From: Petroclostridium sp. X23
Lineage (GTDB): Bacteria > Bacillota > Clostridia > SK-Y3
Assembly: GCF_030013905.1 (NCBI RefSeq)
Contig: NZ_CP124862.1
Coordinates: forward strand, 1,739,051-1,803,050
Direction: 5' to 3'
Length of the DNA: 64,000 bases
The translations under genes and the position numbers were made by a program. Below the pieces are notes generated by a model. It was given only the letters and a program-made list of their open reading frames with translations, ran no database searches and had not been told where the DNA came from. Of this stretch, positions 8,946 to 17,700 are shown piece after piece; the stretch's first letter is position 1, and the number at the start of each line of letters is the position of its first letter.

Positions 8946-9275
8946 TTAGAGATTTCTTTCAATCATTGCTGCAAAATCTTCTTTTGACCTTACACCAACA
9001 ACTTTATCAACAACTTCCCCGTTTTTGAACAACATGATAGTAGGGATACTCATCACTCTGTACTGAGATGCGATGTCTCTTTGTTCATCAACATTTACTT
9101 TTCCAATTTTTGCCTTACCTTCAAAATCATTCGCCAATTCATCAATCACCGGCGCCACCATACGGCAAGGCCCACACCAACTGGCCCAAAAATCTACCAA
9201 CACAGGAGCAGAAGAATCCTTTACTTCCTGCTGAAAATTATCATTTGTAATGGTTAAAACTTTTTCACTTGCCAT
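8946..9275 (-). CDS. trxA: thioredoxin
   Basis: Small cytosolic thiol-disulfide reductant, 109 residues, full family length. It has the classic active site WASWCGPCRMVAP at about residues 29-41, the buried Asp in VDFWA, and the cis-proline segment MSIPTIMLF. The ribosome binding site is AAGGAGTG. It lies downstream of csoR in the same direction, with 58 bp between them that contain a small palindrome. No thioredoxin reductase is in the window. Confidence 0.96.
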   Translation of the reverse strand: MASEKVLTITNDNFQQEVKDSSAPVLVDFWASWCGPCRMVAPVIDELANDFEGKAKIGKVNVDEQRDIASQYRVMSIPTIMLFKNGEVVDKVVGVRSKEDFAAMIERNL

Positions 9276-9298
9276 TATGAATCACTCCTTCTTTATTC

Positions 9299-9315
9299 TG
9301 GTATTATTTATACCA
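9299..9315. promoter_or_regulatory. palindrome between csoR and trxA
   Basis: TGGTAT and ATACCA arms are separated by 5 nt, upstream of trxA. The geometry (6-nt arms, 5-nt spacer, GGTAT/ATACC) resembles the csoR operator at 9620-9636 but lacks its extra G/C bases. It is a weak candidate operator. Confidence 0.3.
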
Positions 9316-9333
9316 ACTTATATAAATTTTAAA

Positions 9334-9606
9334 CTACTTCATGAATTTTAGTACTACATCAATCAATTCATCAAGTACCTCTTCCCGGCCATCTGTATGA
9401 AGAGCTTTCTTGATACAGCTTCTCGAATGGTTTTCAAGAATCAGTCCTCCTACCTTATTGACAGCAGCCCTTACCGCTGCAACCTGAATAAGTATATCGG
9501 CACAATACTTATCTTCATCCACCATTCTATGGATTCCTTTTACCTGACCTTCAATTCTTTTAAGTCTCCTAAGTATATCTTCTTTACAGTTGTCACAGCG
9601 TTCCAT
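9334..9606 (-). CDS. csoR: CsoR/RcnR-family metal-sensing repressor
   Basis: An all-helical DUF156 repressor. Residues RRLKRIEGQVKGIHRMVDEDKYCADILIQ and ENHSRSC give the Cys-His-Cys ligand set of copper-sensing CsoR. ATG at 9606 (90 residues) is chosen because AGAGGG lies 6 nt upstream. Starts at 9612 and 9621 would place the first codons inside the operator. Copper binding normally releases such repressors from a palindrome in front of copper-export genes, but none are nearby. Its own promoter region carries a matching palindrome, so autoregulation is likely. Confidence 0.85.
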   Translation of the reverse strand: MERCDNCKEDILRRLKRIEGQVKGIHRMVDEDKYCADILIQVAAVRAAVNKVGGLILENHSRSCIKKALHTDGREEVLDELIDVVLKFMK

Positions 9607-9619
9607 GTCCATCCCTCTC

Positions 9620-9636
9620 ATACCCTTAAGGGGTAT
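9620..9636. promoter_or_regulatory. CsoR-type operator overlapping the csoR leader
   Basis: ATACCC and GGGTAT arms flank TTAAG. CsoR and relatives bind GC-centred palindromes of the ATACCC/GGGTAT kind. The site lies immediately upstream of the csoR ribosome binding site. Confidence 0.6.
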
Positions 9637-9701
9637 TTTTAATTACATTATAATGCTTTTTCCTTTAGTTGTCAATAATATTATTCCATATTTCCCAAAA
9701 A

Positions 9702-9734
9702 AAATAAGGGAATTGTTCTCCAATTCCCTTATTT
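9702..9734 (-). terminator. terminator after cysK
   Basis: A 14-bp perfect stem (9702-9715 with 9721-9734) with a 5-nt loop is followed on the minus strand by eight T residues. It overlaps the region just past the cysK stop. Confidence 0.9.
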
Positions 9735-9735
9735 T

Positions 9736-10659
9736 CTATTCATCTTTAAATAAAGCCGTACTCAGATATCTTTCACCTGTATCAGGCGCAATAACTACCA
9801 CTCTTTTTCCCTTACCCAATTTTTTAGCTATTTGCAGTGCTGCGTTAACCGCTGCTCCGCAAGAAATTCCTACTAACATCCCCTCTTCAGAAGCAAGCTT
9901 TCTTGCAGTGGCAAATGCATCTTCATCCGCTACCTTTATAATTTCATCTATAACGCTTGTATTAAGCACTTCCGGAACAAATCCCGCACCAATACCTTGA
10001 ATTTTATGAGGACCGGGATTCCCTCCTGATAAAACCGGTGAATTTTCCGGCTCTACAGCAACCACTTTGATTGAGGGTATCTTTTCTTTAAGTACTTCCC
10101 CTACCCCTGTTAAAGTACCTCCTGTTCCTACACCGGCAACAAACGCGTCTATCTTTTCATCCGTTTGATTAAGTATTTCCACCGCTGTTGTTTTTTTATG
10201 CACTGCGGGATTGGCAGCATTCTGAAATTGCTGCGGTATAAAGTAGTTAGCATTTTCTTTTACCAACTCTTCTGCTTTCTTAATGGCCCCTTTCATCCCT
10301 TCGGCTCCCGGGGTCAACACAAGCTCCGCACCGTAAGCTTTCAACAGCAATCTTCTCTCCATACTCATGGTATCCGGCATCACCAGAATGACCTTATATC
10401 CCTTTGCAGCACCTACCATCGCAAGCCCAATACCGGTATTTCCACTGGTAGGCTCCACGATCACGGACCCGGGTTTCAAAAGACCTTTTTCTTCGGCATC
10501 CGTAATCATATTAAGTGCAATCCGGTCTTTCACACTGCTTCCCGGATTAAATGCTTCCAACTTCACCAGCACTTCCGCACTGTCCTCGTCTACCAGCCGA
10601 TTCAATCTTACCATAGGGGTTTGCCCGATTAACTCATAAATATAGTTTGCAACACGCAT
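9736..10659 (-). CDS. cysK: cysteine synthase A (O-acetylserine sulfhydrylase)
   Basis: This PLP enzyme (307 residues) makes cysteine from O-acetylserine and sulfide. The PLP lysine is in [14 protein letters not shown], followed by the substrate loop [13 protein letters not shown], the phosphate-binding [12 protein letters not shown], and a C-terminal [12 protein letters not shown] segment. The ribosome binding site is AAAAGGAGG. It is monocistronic: its own promoter lies upstream and a strong terminator follows. Confidence 0.96.
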   Translation of the reverse strand: MRVANYIYELIGQTPMVRLNRLVDEDSAEVLVKLEAFNPGSSVKDRIALNMITDAEEKGLLKPGSVIVEPTSGNTGIGLAMVGAAKGYKVILVMPDTMSMERRLLLKAYGAELVLTPGAEGMKGAIKKAEELVKENANYFIPQQFQNAANPAVHKKTTAVEILNQTDEKIDAFVAGVGTGGTLTGVGEVLKEKIPSIKVVAVEPENSPVLSGGNPGPHKIQGIGAGFVPEVLNTSVIDEIIKVADEDAFATARKLASEEGMLVGISCGAAVNAALQIAKKLGKGKRVVVIAPDTGERYLSTALFKDE

Positions 10660-10710
10660 TTAAGAACCTCCTTTTTATTTCATATTATTCTTATCGGAAT
10701 TTATGTATTT

Positions 10711-10740
10711 ATTATATGACAAATTATATGCAAATGTCAA
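10711..10740 (-). promoter_or_regulatory. sigma-A promoter of cysK with possible operator
   Basis: On the minus strand TTGACA (10740-10735) and TATAAT (10716-10711) are 18 nt apart. Just downstream (10684-10702) is an ATTC-N5-GAAT imperfect palindrome that could bind an Rrf2/CymR-type cysteine regulator (inference). Confidence 0.65.
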
Positions 10741-10757
10741 TAATTATATTTTTTATC

Positions 10758-11138
10758 TTATACATAATTCAGAGCTACCAGAACGCAAGCCTGCACCGTA
10801 TCGACTCCTCTTTCTTCTGCCAGTTTGAGCAGCTCGTCACTTACGGTTCCCGGCTGAAGCCATATATGTTTTATGCCCAGATTGGCCGCCTCCTCTACAG
10901 TGTGTATTCCATGCCGTGGCGCAACAACCATATCGACAACATCGGGAAGTTCGGGAAGCTCGCTCAGATTGACATAACATTTATCTCCTTCAATCTCAGT
11001 GTAATTAGGATTGATGGGATATACGGTGTATCCCTTGCTTTTAAGCTTTTGATAAATTTTATATCCGTACTTTTCATGATTTTCTGTAGCACCCACTACA
11101 GCCCATTTTTTTAGTTTTAACAATTCTTCTTCTCTCAT
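10758..11138 (-). CDS. CoA-binding domain protein (YccU-like)
   Basis: The protein has 126 residues, a single Rossmann-type CoA_binding_2 domain: WAVVGATENHEKYGYKIYQKLKSKGYTVYPINPNY, then HGIHTVEEAANLGIKHIWLQPGTVSDE. The family binds CoA, but no reaction is established. ATG at 11138 follows AGGTGATATT, so the longer frame to 11174 is not used. It is not in an operon with its neighbours. Confidence 0.85.
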   Translation of the reverse strand: MREEELLKLKKWAVVGATENHEKYGYKIYQKLKSKGYTVYPINPNYTEIEGDKCYVNLSELPELPDVVDMVVAPRHGIHTVEEAANLGIKHIWLQPGTVSDELLKLAEERGVDTVQACVLVALNYV

Positions 11139-11569
11139 AATATCACCTCGTAATTTATTTAGTTCATAGTTCACGGTTCACAGCAGTTACATTGCTTTTG
11201 ATGATAATTCCCACTGTTTATCTACAGCAATAGATTTCACAGCATGTGACTTTTTACATCCAATTTGAAGAATGCTAAAAAGTGCTTCATCGTTCGGGAA
11301 TCTGACATGGGCGGGGCCCAGGGCCGCAGTCCGGCCAAAAACCAGGCCTGACAGCAGACCAGTCCCCAAGTCTTGCATACTATTATAAGAAGATGTGATA
11401 AAGTGCTTGATTGATCAGTCGCAAAGCATGGGGACGGACCTACAGCTTCCCTAAAAAGCAAGCGCAGCAGTAGGTCCGTCCCCATGCTTCACTCCTTCTG
11501 CGTGCTAAATCGGACTTTTTTTCATTGAATTACATTGTCCATTGTACATTATTAACTATTCACTATTCA
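11139..11569. other. intergenic region with GC-rich island and simple AT repeats
   Basis: No gene is supported. A GC-rich block at about 11285-11370 contrasts with the AT-rich surroundings. A REP-like palindrome follows at 11424-11489. Then comes a run of TATTCAC/TATTCAT units at about 11545-11580, ending at the yigZ stop. Confidence 0.5.
11424..11489. repeat. REP-like 20-bp inverted repeat with GGGGACGG core
   Basis: Perfect 20-bp arms at 11424-11443 (AAGCATGGGGACGGACCTAC) and 11470-11489, with a 26-nt loop. It shares GGGGACGG with the palindromes at 589-615 and 29554-29620. Confidence 0.7.
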
Positions 11570-12235
11570 TTATTCACTACTACACAGTTTCCCTTGTTCA
11601 TTCACAGCAATATATTTCGTTGCCGCTTTCTCAATATTTACCCTATCATTGGTAATATCAATCATTGTTTCGACAAACCGCTGTGTTTCACCGGTATGTA
11701 CAAGTACAAATATAGTGATATCGTCCCGGTATACAATCTCTTCAATAATATGTCCAGCATTGCCGATTTCATTCTGTATTTTCCCTAATAAGGTATAATC
11801 AGCATTGATCTTTAAACTATCACATAACTTCATGGTAACAATATCGGCAGCAACTAATCCTTCTTTTGCACTTTTCCCATACGCTCTCACCAGGCCTCCC
11901 GCTCCCAAAAGCGTTCCCCCGAAGTAACGTGTCACCACCACTGCCACATCCTGCAGCTGCTCCTTTTTGATTATCTCTAAAACGGGAATGCCCGCTGTTC
12001 CTGACGGTTCACCATCATCACTGTATCTTTGAATATGATTGTCCCCTATAATATAGGCATAAACATTGTGGCGCGCATCCCAATATTTTGACTTTAATTC
12101 AGCGATAAATTCCAATGCTTCTTCTTCTGTGGCAACGGGTTTGACACTCGCGATAAAACGCGATTTCTTTTCAACAATTTCTGCCGTACCGAATTGATTG
12201 ACAGTTTTATATTCTGTCTGTTGATTCCCCCTCAC
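11570..12235 (-). CDS. yigZ: YigZ/IMPACT family protein (UPF0029)
   Basis: The protein has 221 residues: an N-terminal UPF0029/IMPACT domain (KSRFIASVKPV, RHNVYAYIIGD, SDDGEPSGTAG, VVVTRYFGGTLLGAGGLVRAYG) and a C-terminal DUF1949 RNA-binding-like domain. Its function is probably linked to translation regulation, but it is not well defined in bacteria. The GTG start overlaps the hflX stop codon by 4 bp, so it is translationally coupled to that ribosome-associated GTPase. Confidence 0.92.
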   Translation of the reverse strand: MRGNQQTEYKTVNQFGTAEIVEKKSRFIASVKPVATEEEALEFIAELKSKYWDARHNVYAYIIGDNHIQRYSDDGEPSGTAGIPVLEIIKKEQLQDVAVVVTRYFGGTLLGAGGLVRAYGKSAKEGLVAADIVTMKLCDSLKINADYTLLGKIQNEIGNAGHIIEEIVYRDDITIFVLVHTGETQRFVETMIDITNDRVNIEKAATKYIAVNEQGKLCSSE

Positions 12236-13524
12236 TCTTCATTTTCACTCCCCACAATATACTTTCTTATTTTTCCTATCATAACCAAATCGGCAAGAAT
12301 ATCCATTACAGTACCTTGTTCATTATGTTCTTGATGCAGTACTTCGCATTCCTTAAAGATTTGTGACACCAAATTTCCTTCTGAATACGGAATACATATT
12401 TTTATCTCAGTTTTCTTGCCGGGCACTACCTCATCCAATATCTCCAGCAACACTGCAATTCCTTTCCCCGTAAGCGCAGATATTTCTACACTTGCATGAG
12501 CCATGCCTGTACTTTCAGGCAATCGTACGTCATCTTGCTTTAGGTCTATCTTGTTAAACACGGTAATGATGGGTTTATTGATCGCTCCCAGCTCTTCTAA
12601 CAGATTGTTCACCACCGCCATATGCTCCTCAATTTCCTCACTGCTTGAATCAACAACATGCAGTAGTATATCGGCCAGTACAGCCTCTTCCAAAGTTGAT
12701 TTAAAAGCTTTAATCAAATGATGAGGAAGCTTTCTTATAAAACCTACCGTATCCACCAATAGTACTTTTCTCCCATCAGAAAGCTCTATGCTTCTTGTGG
12801 TAGGGTCAAGCGTAGCAAACAGCTTGTCCTCTGCCAAAACATCCGAATGGGTGAGCGTATTTAATAAAGAAGATTTTCCCGCATTGGTATAACCAACCAA
12901 TGCTACCACCGGAATTCCTTCCTTCTTACGCCGGCTTCTCAAGAGTGCCCTGTGCTTTTCTACTTCTTTTAACTCTTCTTCCAAATATCCGATACGCCTT
13001 CGTATATGCCGTCTATCGGTTTCTAATTTTGTTTCTCCCGGACCACGGGTGCCAATTCCGCCTCCCAATCTTGAAAGGGCTGCGCCCATGCCGGTTAACC
13101 GCGGCAGTAAATATTTCAGTTGTGCGAGTTCAACCTGTATCTTCCCTTCCTTTGTCATTGCTCTGGAAGCAAAGATATCCAATATCAGCATACTCCGGTC
13201 TATGACCTTTATTCCCGTAATACGCTCGAGGTTTCGCACCTGTGAACCGGTCAATTCATCATCAACAATGATGACGTTTGCTTCAAGGGTCTCACACGCT
13301 GCCTTTAGCTCTTCTACCTTTCCTTCACCAATATAGGTTGATGTCTCTATATTATGCCTATTTTGGAGCAGCGTTGCCAAGACTTCCGCACCTGCCGTAT
13401 CCGCCAATCTGCCTAACTCAGCTAATGATTCTTCGGTTGTGTCTTCCAATGTATTCTTTTTTCCTGTGTGGACACCTACCAGCACAACACGTTCTTTTAT
13501 TTCTTGAGTTTCCGTATATTCCAT
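12232..13524 (-). CDS. hflX: ribosome-splitting GTPase HflX
   Basis: This GTPase (430 residues) binds the 50S subunit and rescues stalled or stressed ribosomes. The N-terminal HflX domain contains VIVDDELTGSQVRNLE and GGIGTRGPGETKLETDRR, followed by a coiled coil. The G domain has GYTNAGKSSLLNTLT (G1), the DTVGF segment (G3) and NKIDLK (G4). ATG at 13524 is chosen because TGGAGG is 7 nt upstream and a start at 13608 would run into the upstream dacF gene. It forms a two-gene unit with yigZ. Confidence 0.95.
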   Translation of the reverse strand: MEYTETQEIKERVVLVGVHTGKKNTLEDTTEESLAELGRLADTAGAEVLATLLQNRHNIETSTYIGEGKVEELKAACETLEANVIIVDDELTGSQVRNLERITGIKVIDRSMLILDIFASRAMTKEGKIQVELAQLKYLLPRLTGMGAALSRLGGGIGTRGPGETKLETDRRHIRRRIGYLEEELKEVEKHRALLRSRRKKEGIPVVALVGYTNAGKSSLLNTLTHSDVLAEDKLFATLDPTTRSIELSDGRKVLLVDTVGFIRKLPHHLIKAFKSTLEEAVLADILLHVVDSSSEEIEEHMAVVNNLLEELGAINKPIITVFNKIDLKQDDVRLPESTGMAHASVEISALTGKGIAVLLEILDEVVPGKKTEIKICIPYSEGNLVSQIFKECEVLHQEHNEQGTVMDILADLVMIGKIRKYIVGSENEE

Positions 13525-13562
13525 AGTACCTCCATTTTTTGATTGTTTGTACCTACATATTA

Positions 13563-14795
13563 TTATATTATACTGTTTTGTTGCAATAGTTTTTTCAATT
13601 CTATCCACTGTTTAAAGATTTTCCCTATATTCATATCTACCGTCCAAAATCCTATGTCTTCTCCTGCATAAAGTTCACATGAACCGATAGGATTTTCTTC
13701 GAGCTTAAAAATAACCTTGCCTATAGTTTGCCCCTTGCGTACCGGAGCAATGATTTTTTCAGGCAATATAAATTCTCTTTGTATACCGATCAACTCATCG
13801 TCAGATATATGCAGTGTGATGTCACCTTTATTGACTGCAGAAACCTGCTGTTTCTTGCCTTTTACTAATGTAACGCTTTCCATTCTTTGTCCGTCAGATA
13901 AGACGGTAACCAAAGGATAATTTGCGAAAACATAGTCCAAAACTTTGCGGCTGTCACTTGACCGGCTGCTCCTTGAATTGGCACCTAGAACTACACTTAC
14001 AACCTGCCATCCCTCTCTGGTGGCTGAAGTTACCAGGCATCTTCCCGCCGGTCCGGTATATCCTGTTTTCACGCCATCCGCACCTTCGTATGATCCGAGC
14101 ATCTCATTGGTGTTATAGTACTGTTTCCCATTCTCCGTCCCTTCCCGGGGAATCACCTTGGACTCCGTACTGACAATCTCGGCGAAAACAGGATTACTCA
14201 AGCAGTACCGGGCGATCACTGCCAAATCATAGGCCGTAGAATAATTGTTTCTATCTAAACCGTGTGGTGAACCATATTTTGTATTCTTCGCACCAATAGC
14301 ATAAGCTTTCTCATCCATCACTTTTACAAAATCTTCAACACTCCCCGCAATATGTTCGGCAATTGCAATCGCCGCATCATTTCCCGATGGAAGCATGAGT
14401 GCATATAGTAGGTTTCCCAGCTTAATCTTTTCTCCTACTTTCAAATTGGCTTGTGACCCGCCTACATAAGCTGCTCTTTTACTTACAGTAACAATATCAT
14501 TTAGATTTCCTTTTTCAATTGCCAGTATTGCTGTCATCATCTTGGTTGTACTGGCCATTTGCCTTTTGTTAAAGGCATTCTTATTGTATAAAACTCTTCC
14601 ATTGACTGTGTCAATGGCAACTGCCGCAGGAGATGATATTTTGGGTGGTGCTTTTTCGCTGCTTACGGCGGTTTGTATATCTTGAAAATCAAATCCCAAT
14701 TCTTCATTTTCTTGGGCAGTAATAGCACCTTGACAAAATATAAAAAATATTAGTATCATTAACAATTGAAGAACCCGCTTTATAGTCAAATTCAT
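13563..14795 (-). CDS. dacF: D-alanyl-D-alanine carboxypeptidase (S11, DacF/PBP5-like)
   Basis: This secreted, membrane-anchored enzyme (410 residues) trims the terminal D-Ala from peptidoglycan stem peptides. A signal peptide is visible (LTIKRVLQLLMILIFFIFCQ). The catalytic motifs are STTKMM (SxxK), SGND (SxN) and KTGYTG (KTG), followed by a C-terminal beta-rich PBP5 domain. ATG at 14795 follows GGAGGTGCG, and the longer frame upstream is rejected. The gene ends 39 bp before hflX. It is probably the housekeeping or sporulation D,D-carboxypeptidase; the exact paralog is uncertain. Confidence 0.92.
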   Translation of the reverse strand: MNLTIKRVLQLLMILIFFIFCQGAITAQENEELGFDFQDIQTAVSSEKAPPKISSPAAVAIDTVNGRVLYNKNAFNKRQMASTTKMMTAILAIEKGNLNDIVTVSKRAAYVGGSQANLKVGEKIKLGNLLYALMLPSGNDAAIAIAEHIAGSVEDFVKVMDEKAYAIGAKNTKYGSPHGLDRNNYSTAYDLAVIARYCLSNPVFAEIVSTESKVIPREGTENGKQYYNTNEMLGSYEGADGVKTGYTGPAGRCLVTSATREGWQVVSVVLGANSRSSRSSDSRKVLDYVFANYPLVTVLSDGQRMESVTLVKGKKQQVSAVNKGDITLHISDDELIGIQREFILPEKIIAPVRKGQTIGKVIFKLEENPIGSCELYAGEDIGFWTVDMNIGKIFKQWIELKKLLQQNSII

Positions 14796-14940
14796 TCGCA
14801 CCTCCATATAAACATTCGGATCATTTTGTCGTCCGCACCTACGAAAACTTAATGGATAACATGATATATACCTTGATAAATACAAATTTAGAGTTTTTTA
14901 CCTATATATTAGATTATTACTTTTTTTATGATAATATAAC

Positions 14941-14967
14941 AAAAAAAGCAGCTGATGTGCTTTTTTT
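14941..14967 (-). terminator. terminator after the YtqB-like gene
   Basis: AAAAAAAGCA (14941-14950) pairs with TGCTTTTTTT (14958-14967) around a 7-nt loop. It is U-rich on both strands and lies 19 bp past the stop of the minus-strand gene. Confidence 0.75.
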
Positions 14968-14985
14968 TGATTCTTGCGTATATTA

Positions 14986-15549
14986 TTATAGTTTCTCAAT
15001 GCAAACTGCGATAGGCGGACAATTTATTTGATTGATAAAGTCATGCATTAAAACAGAATACTTTTTGCAGTCTAACGTGCTAAGGAAATTCATCACGGCA
15101 CCCTTTTCGTCAAATCCGCTGTCTCCGCCATAGTATATCACCAGCATTACGATCCCATGAGGCACTAATAAATCCAAGCATTTTTGAATTGCTAATATTG
15201 TGGTATGCGACGTTGTATGAACCGAATGATTACCTCCCGGAAGGTAGCCCAAATTAAACATCGCAGCCTTAATATCTTTTTGCAGATACTTGTCTATATT
15301 TTGATGACCGTCCTTGATGAGCGTCACTCGTTCAGCAACCTTTCCTGCCTCCAACTTTTCTTTTGTTTTTTCAATAGCAATATCTTGAATATCAAAACTG
15401 TATATATGACCGGATTCACCTACAAGTTTTGCAAGAAAAAGCGTATCATTACCGTTTCCTGCTGTGGCATCAACTACAACATCCCCTTCACAAACTACTT
15501 TTTCTACAATATCATGAGAAATCCTCAGGGAATTCTTAAGAACTTTCAT
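14986..15549 (-). CDS. class I SAM-dependent methyltransferase, YtqB/MnmM-like
   Basis: The protein has 187 residues. The SAM-binding motif is VVDATAGNGNDTLFLA, followed by YSFDIQ. The family-specific stretch FNLGYLPGGNHSVHTTSHTT and YYGGD are typical of B. subtilis YtqB, which methylates the wobble uridine of some tRNAs (MnmM). ATG at 15549 is chosen because earlier starts fall inside the 3' part of the upstream MBL gene; the ribosome binding site (GGAG, 12 nt) is weak, so 15567 is an alternative. Confidence 0.85.
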   Translation of the reverse strand: MKVLKNSLRISHDIVEKVVCEGDVVVDATAGNGNDTLFLAKLVGESGHIYSFDIQDIAIEKTKEKLEAGKVAERVTLIKDGHQNIDKYLQKDIKAAMFNLGYLPGGNHSVHTTSHTTILAIQKCLDLLVPHGIVMLVIYYGGDSGFDEKGAVMNFLSTLDCKKYSVLMHDFINQINCPPIAVCIEKL

Positions 15550-15586
15550 CGTTCTACCCAACTCCATTCTACAATTAAAATATGTG

Positions 15587-16474
15587 TCAAATAGATTGAC
15601 ATGCCTGCCAGTAAAGCTTCCCTTGTTCAAAATAATACTTAATATAATTATGATTTGCAAGGTAGGACAAATATGCCGACAACGAAGCAGAAAGCAGAGG
15701 ATATTGTATCATTGTTAAATGGATCCCCTTGTCTCTCACAAACATTGCCAGTAATTCTTCTCTTGTTGCCGGCTGTTGCAAGCAGCCTAAGAGGTATTTT
15801 TCTATCTCTTGCATCACCTGAAAGTTCATTTCCACTTCAGAAGAAATATCCTCGGCTAATCCGCCATGTGCCAACACATATCCATCATAGCTGGTGCCCT
15901 TAAGATAGTTTAGTGTATTATACTGCTGTTCTACATCATAAATATATGGCAGACTGTATTTATCAATGATATGCTTGCCAATCAACGTATCCCCGCAAAA
16001 CAGAATATTATCGGGAGTTACGATGCCAATCTGATCAATACTGTGTCCGGGTAAAGAAATCACCTCAAGATCAAACCCTCCCACTTGTATTTTCCCAGTT
16101 TTGATCACCTCATCCACCTTGCTGGGAGAAGCCATGAAAAACTTGTTCTTCATTTCATTTAGCGGCGCAGCAGAAAATAGGTAAAAAGGCTCGTAAATAG
16201 GATATTGCGCTGTAACACTTTCTTTTTCGGATGTACATACTATTACATTCTGCCGCTTCTGAATAAAGGCATTGCCTCCAAAATGATCCGCATGCGCATG
16301 TGTATTGATAATCACCGCAGGTGTTATATCCATTTGCTTCAATTCTTTCAAAACTTTCCTTGCAGCATTCTCATCCAATCCTGTGTCAATGAGAACGCAT
16401 TGGCTGCCTTGCACATATACACCTATACATACATGTCCAGGTATATAATATGTATTTCCTTTCACATTTATCAT
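15587..16474 (-). CDS. MBL-fold metallo-hydrolase
   Basis: The protein has 295 residues. The metallo-beta-lactamase fold is shown by THAHADHFGGNAF (HxHxDH), the second His in LPGHSIDQIG, Asp in FCGDTLIG and a late AHGG. The C-terminal 80 residues are helical, as in lactonase- or glyoxalase-type members with a winged-helix extension. The substrate is unknown. The start is placed at ATG 16474 before INVKGNTYYIPG; further Met codons upstream lack homology-like sequence. It precedes ytqB on the same strand with 37 bp between. Confidence 0.85.
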   Translation of the reverse strand: MINVKGNTYYIPGHVCIGVYVQGSQCVLIDTGLDENAARKVLKELKQMDITPAVIINTHAHADHFGGNAFIQKRQNVIVCTSEKESVTAQYPIYEPFYLFSAAPLNEMKNKFFMASPSKVDEVIKTGKIQVGGFDLEVISLPGHSIDQIGIVTPDNILFCGDTLIGKHIIDKYSLPYIYDVEQQYNTLNYLKGTSYDGYVLAHGGLAEDISSEVEMNFQVMQEIEKYLLGCLQQPATREELLAMFVRDKGIHLTMIQYPLLSASLSAYLSYLANHNYIKYYFEQGKLYWQACQSI

Positions 16475-16535
16475 TTTATTCACCATCCAGATATAAATAG
16501 ACACAAAACAGTATATCATAACTTTCACAACATAA

Positions 16536-16580
16536 AAAAGAGCTTGAAGTAAAAAACATTTCATTTACTTCAGCTCTTTT
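16536..16580 (-). terminator. terminator after dgoK
   Basis: An arm of 17-18 bp (16536-16553 with 16564-16580, one bulge) and a 10-nt loop. It is followed by T-rich sequence on the minus strand. It lies between the dgoK stop and the MBL gene promoter. Confidence 0.75.
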
Positions 16581-16593
16581 ATGCAACATTAAG

Positions 16594-17589
16594 CTATATC
16601 AGGTTTCTTTCTTTAGCTGCCAAAATGGCACCGAATCCTGCCATATCTTTCATATATTCAGCGTCTACTACCTTTATTTCGCCTTTAAAATAGCTGTCAT
16701 TTCTAATTAAAATTTCAAAACTCCTTTTCAACGCTTCACTACCGCCTATAATGACCGGAATCTCAGGGATTACTTTAAATGCGCCGCTGTTTTTCAATGC
16801 GAGTAAATCGGTGCCAAATATGATTCCCTCCAAAAAGTTTGCTTTATCATTTGTTGAACATTGTGTAAATTGATCCAATATTCTCACAGAAAAACAAGCT
16901 CTGTTCAACCCCACCTTCTGAGCACATTGAGCACCTTTTAACAGCATTTGTTCATTGAGACTTTTAGAAAATGAACTTCCTACCGCACTGGAAAGAATAG
17001 TACTTTTTGTGATTACCGATAGTAATTCTCCTGCTAATGAAGTAATACATGCAGTAATTTGGTTTTCTTCATTCAGCATAATAAATTTAGAGTGAGAACC
17101 CGGTAAAACAATGAGTGCAGGACCTTTTACATTCAAACACTGTATAATGCCAAATGCTTCTGTTTCTTCACCCCTCATAATATCCATAGACTCGAAGTTT
17201 TCCATGTTCACATCTTGCACATTATTTTTTATTCCGGGCACAAACCAGATGGGTTTCTCAATCACCTCGGGTATTACCGCCTTTACCATACCCAGCGCCA
17301 ACTCTTTTATACCTGCCGGGGCCGGCGCATGAGGCACTTCGTATAGCCCTACATTGGAAGTGATCATCCCGGATGCAAGAAAGAGACTAACATCATCCTT
17401 ATTAATTTCGGCCATATCCAGCGCCTTTTGGATCGCCGTCTTTACACCGGTCTGCAGTTTTTCCTTGCTGCCGGTGATTGCGGTATCCCTTACACCAACT
17501 TCCTCAAAAGACGTTGCAACCACTTTATCCTGCTTCCATACCTTTACTCTTGTATTGGTTGTCCCAGTATCTATTGTAATAACATACAT
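16594..17589 (-). CDS. dgoK: 2-dehydro-3-deoxygalactonokinase
   Basis: ATP-dependent kinase (331 residues) that phosphorylates 2-keto-3-deoxygalactonate, in the cytoplasm. The opening YVITIDTGTTNTRVKVW is the ASKHA phosphate-binding loop. ASGMITSNVGLYEVPHAPAP and VLPGSHSKFI are characteristic of DgoK. The ribosome binding site is AAGGAG. It lies downstream of the aldolase gene (112 bp gap) and the UxaA-type dehydratase, which provides a full route from an aldonate to pyruvate and glyceraldehyde 3-phosphate. Confidence 0.9.
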   Translation of the reverse strand: MYVITIDTGTTNTRVKVWKQDKVVATSFEEVGVRDTAITGSKEKLQTGVKTAIQKALDMAEINKDDVSLFLASGMITSNVGLYEVPHAPAPAGIKELALGMVKAVIPEVIEKPIWFVPGIKNNVQDVNMENFESMDIMRGEETEAFGIIQCLNVKGPALIVLPGSHSKFIMLNEENQITACITSLAGELLSVITKSTILSSAVGSSFSKSLNEQMLLKGAQCAQKVGLNRACFSVRILDQFTQCSTNDKANFLEGIIFGTDLLALKNSGAFKVIPEIPVIIGGSEALKRSFEILIRNDSYFKGEIKVVDAEYMKDMAGFGAILAAKERNLI

Positions 17590-17700
17590 GACTATTCTCC
17601 TTATACTTTAATCACTGAAAATCAGCATTGTACCATAGGGCTTGATTTACAAATTCAAAACTCTTTCATAAGCCTCTTGATATTCGTTTATCTTAGTCGC

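Noticed and set aside
11187..11485. Two overlapping minus-strand frames in the GC-rich island
   Set aside because: They overlap each other and the perfect inverted repeat, and have no plausible start; better explained as repeat sequence.
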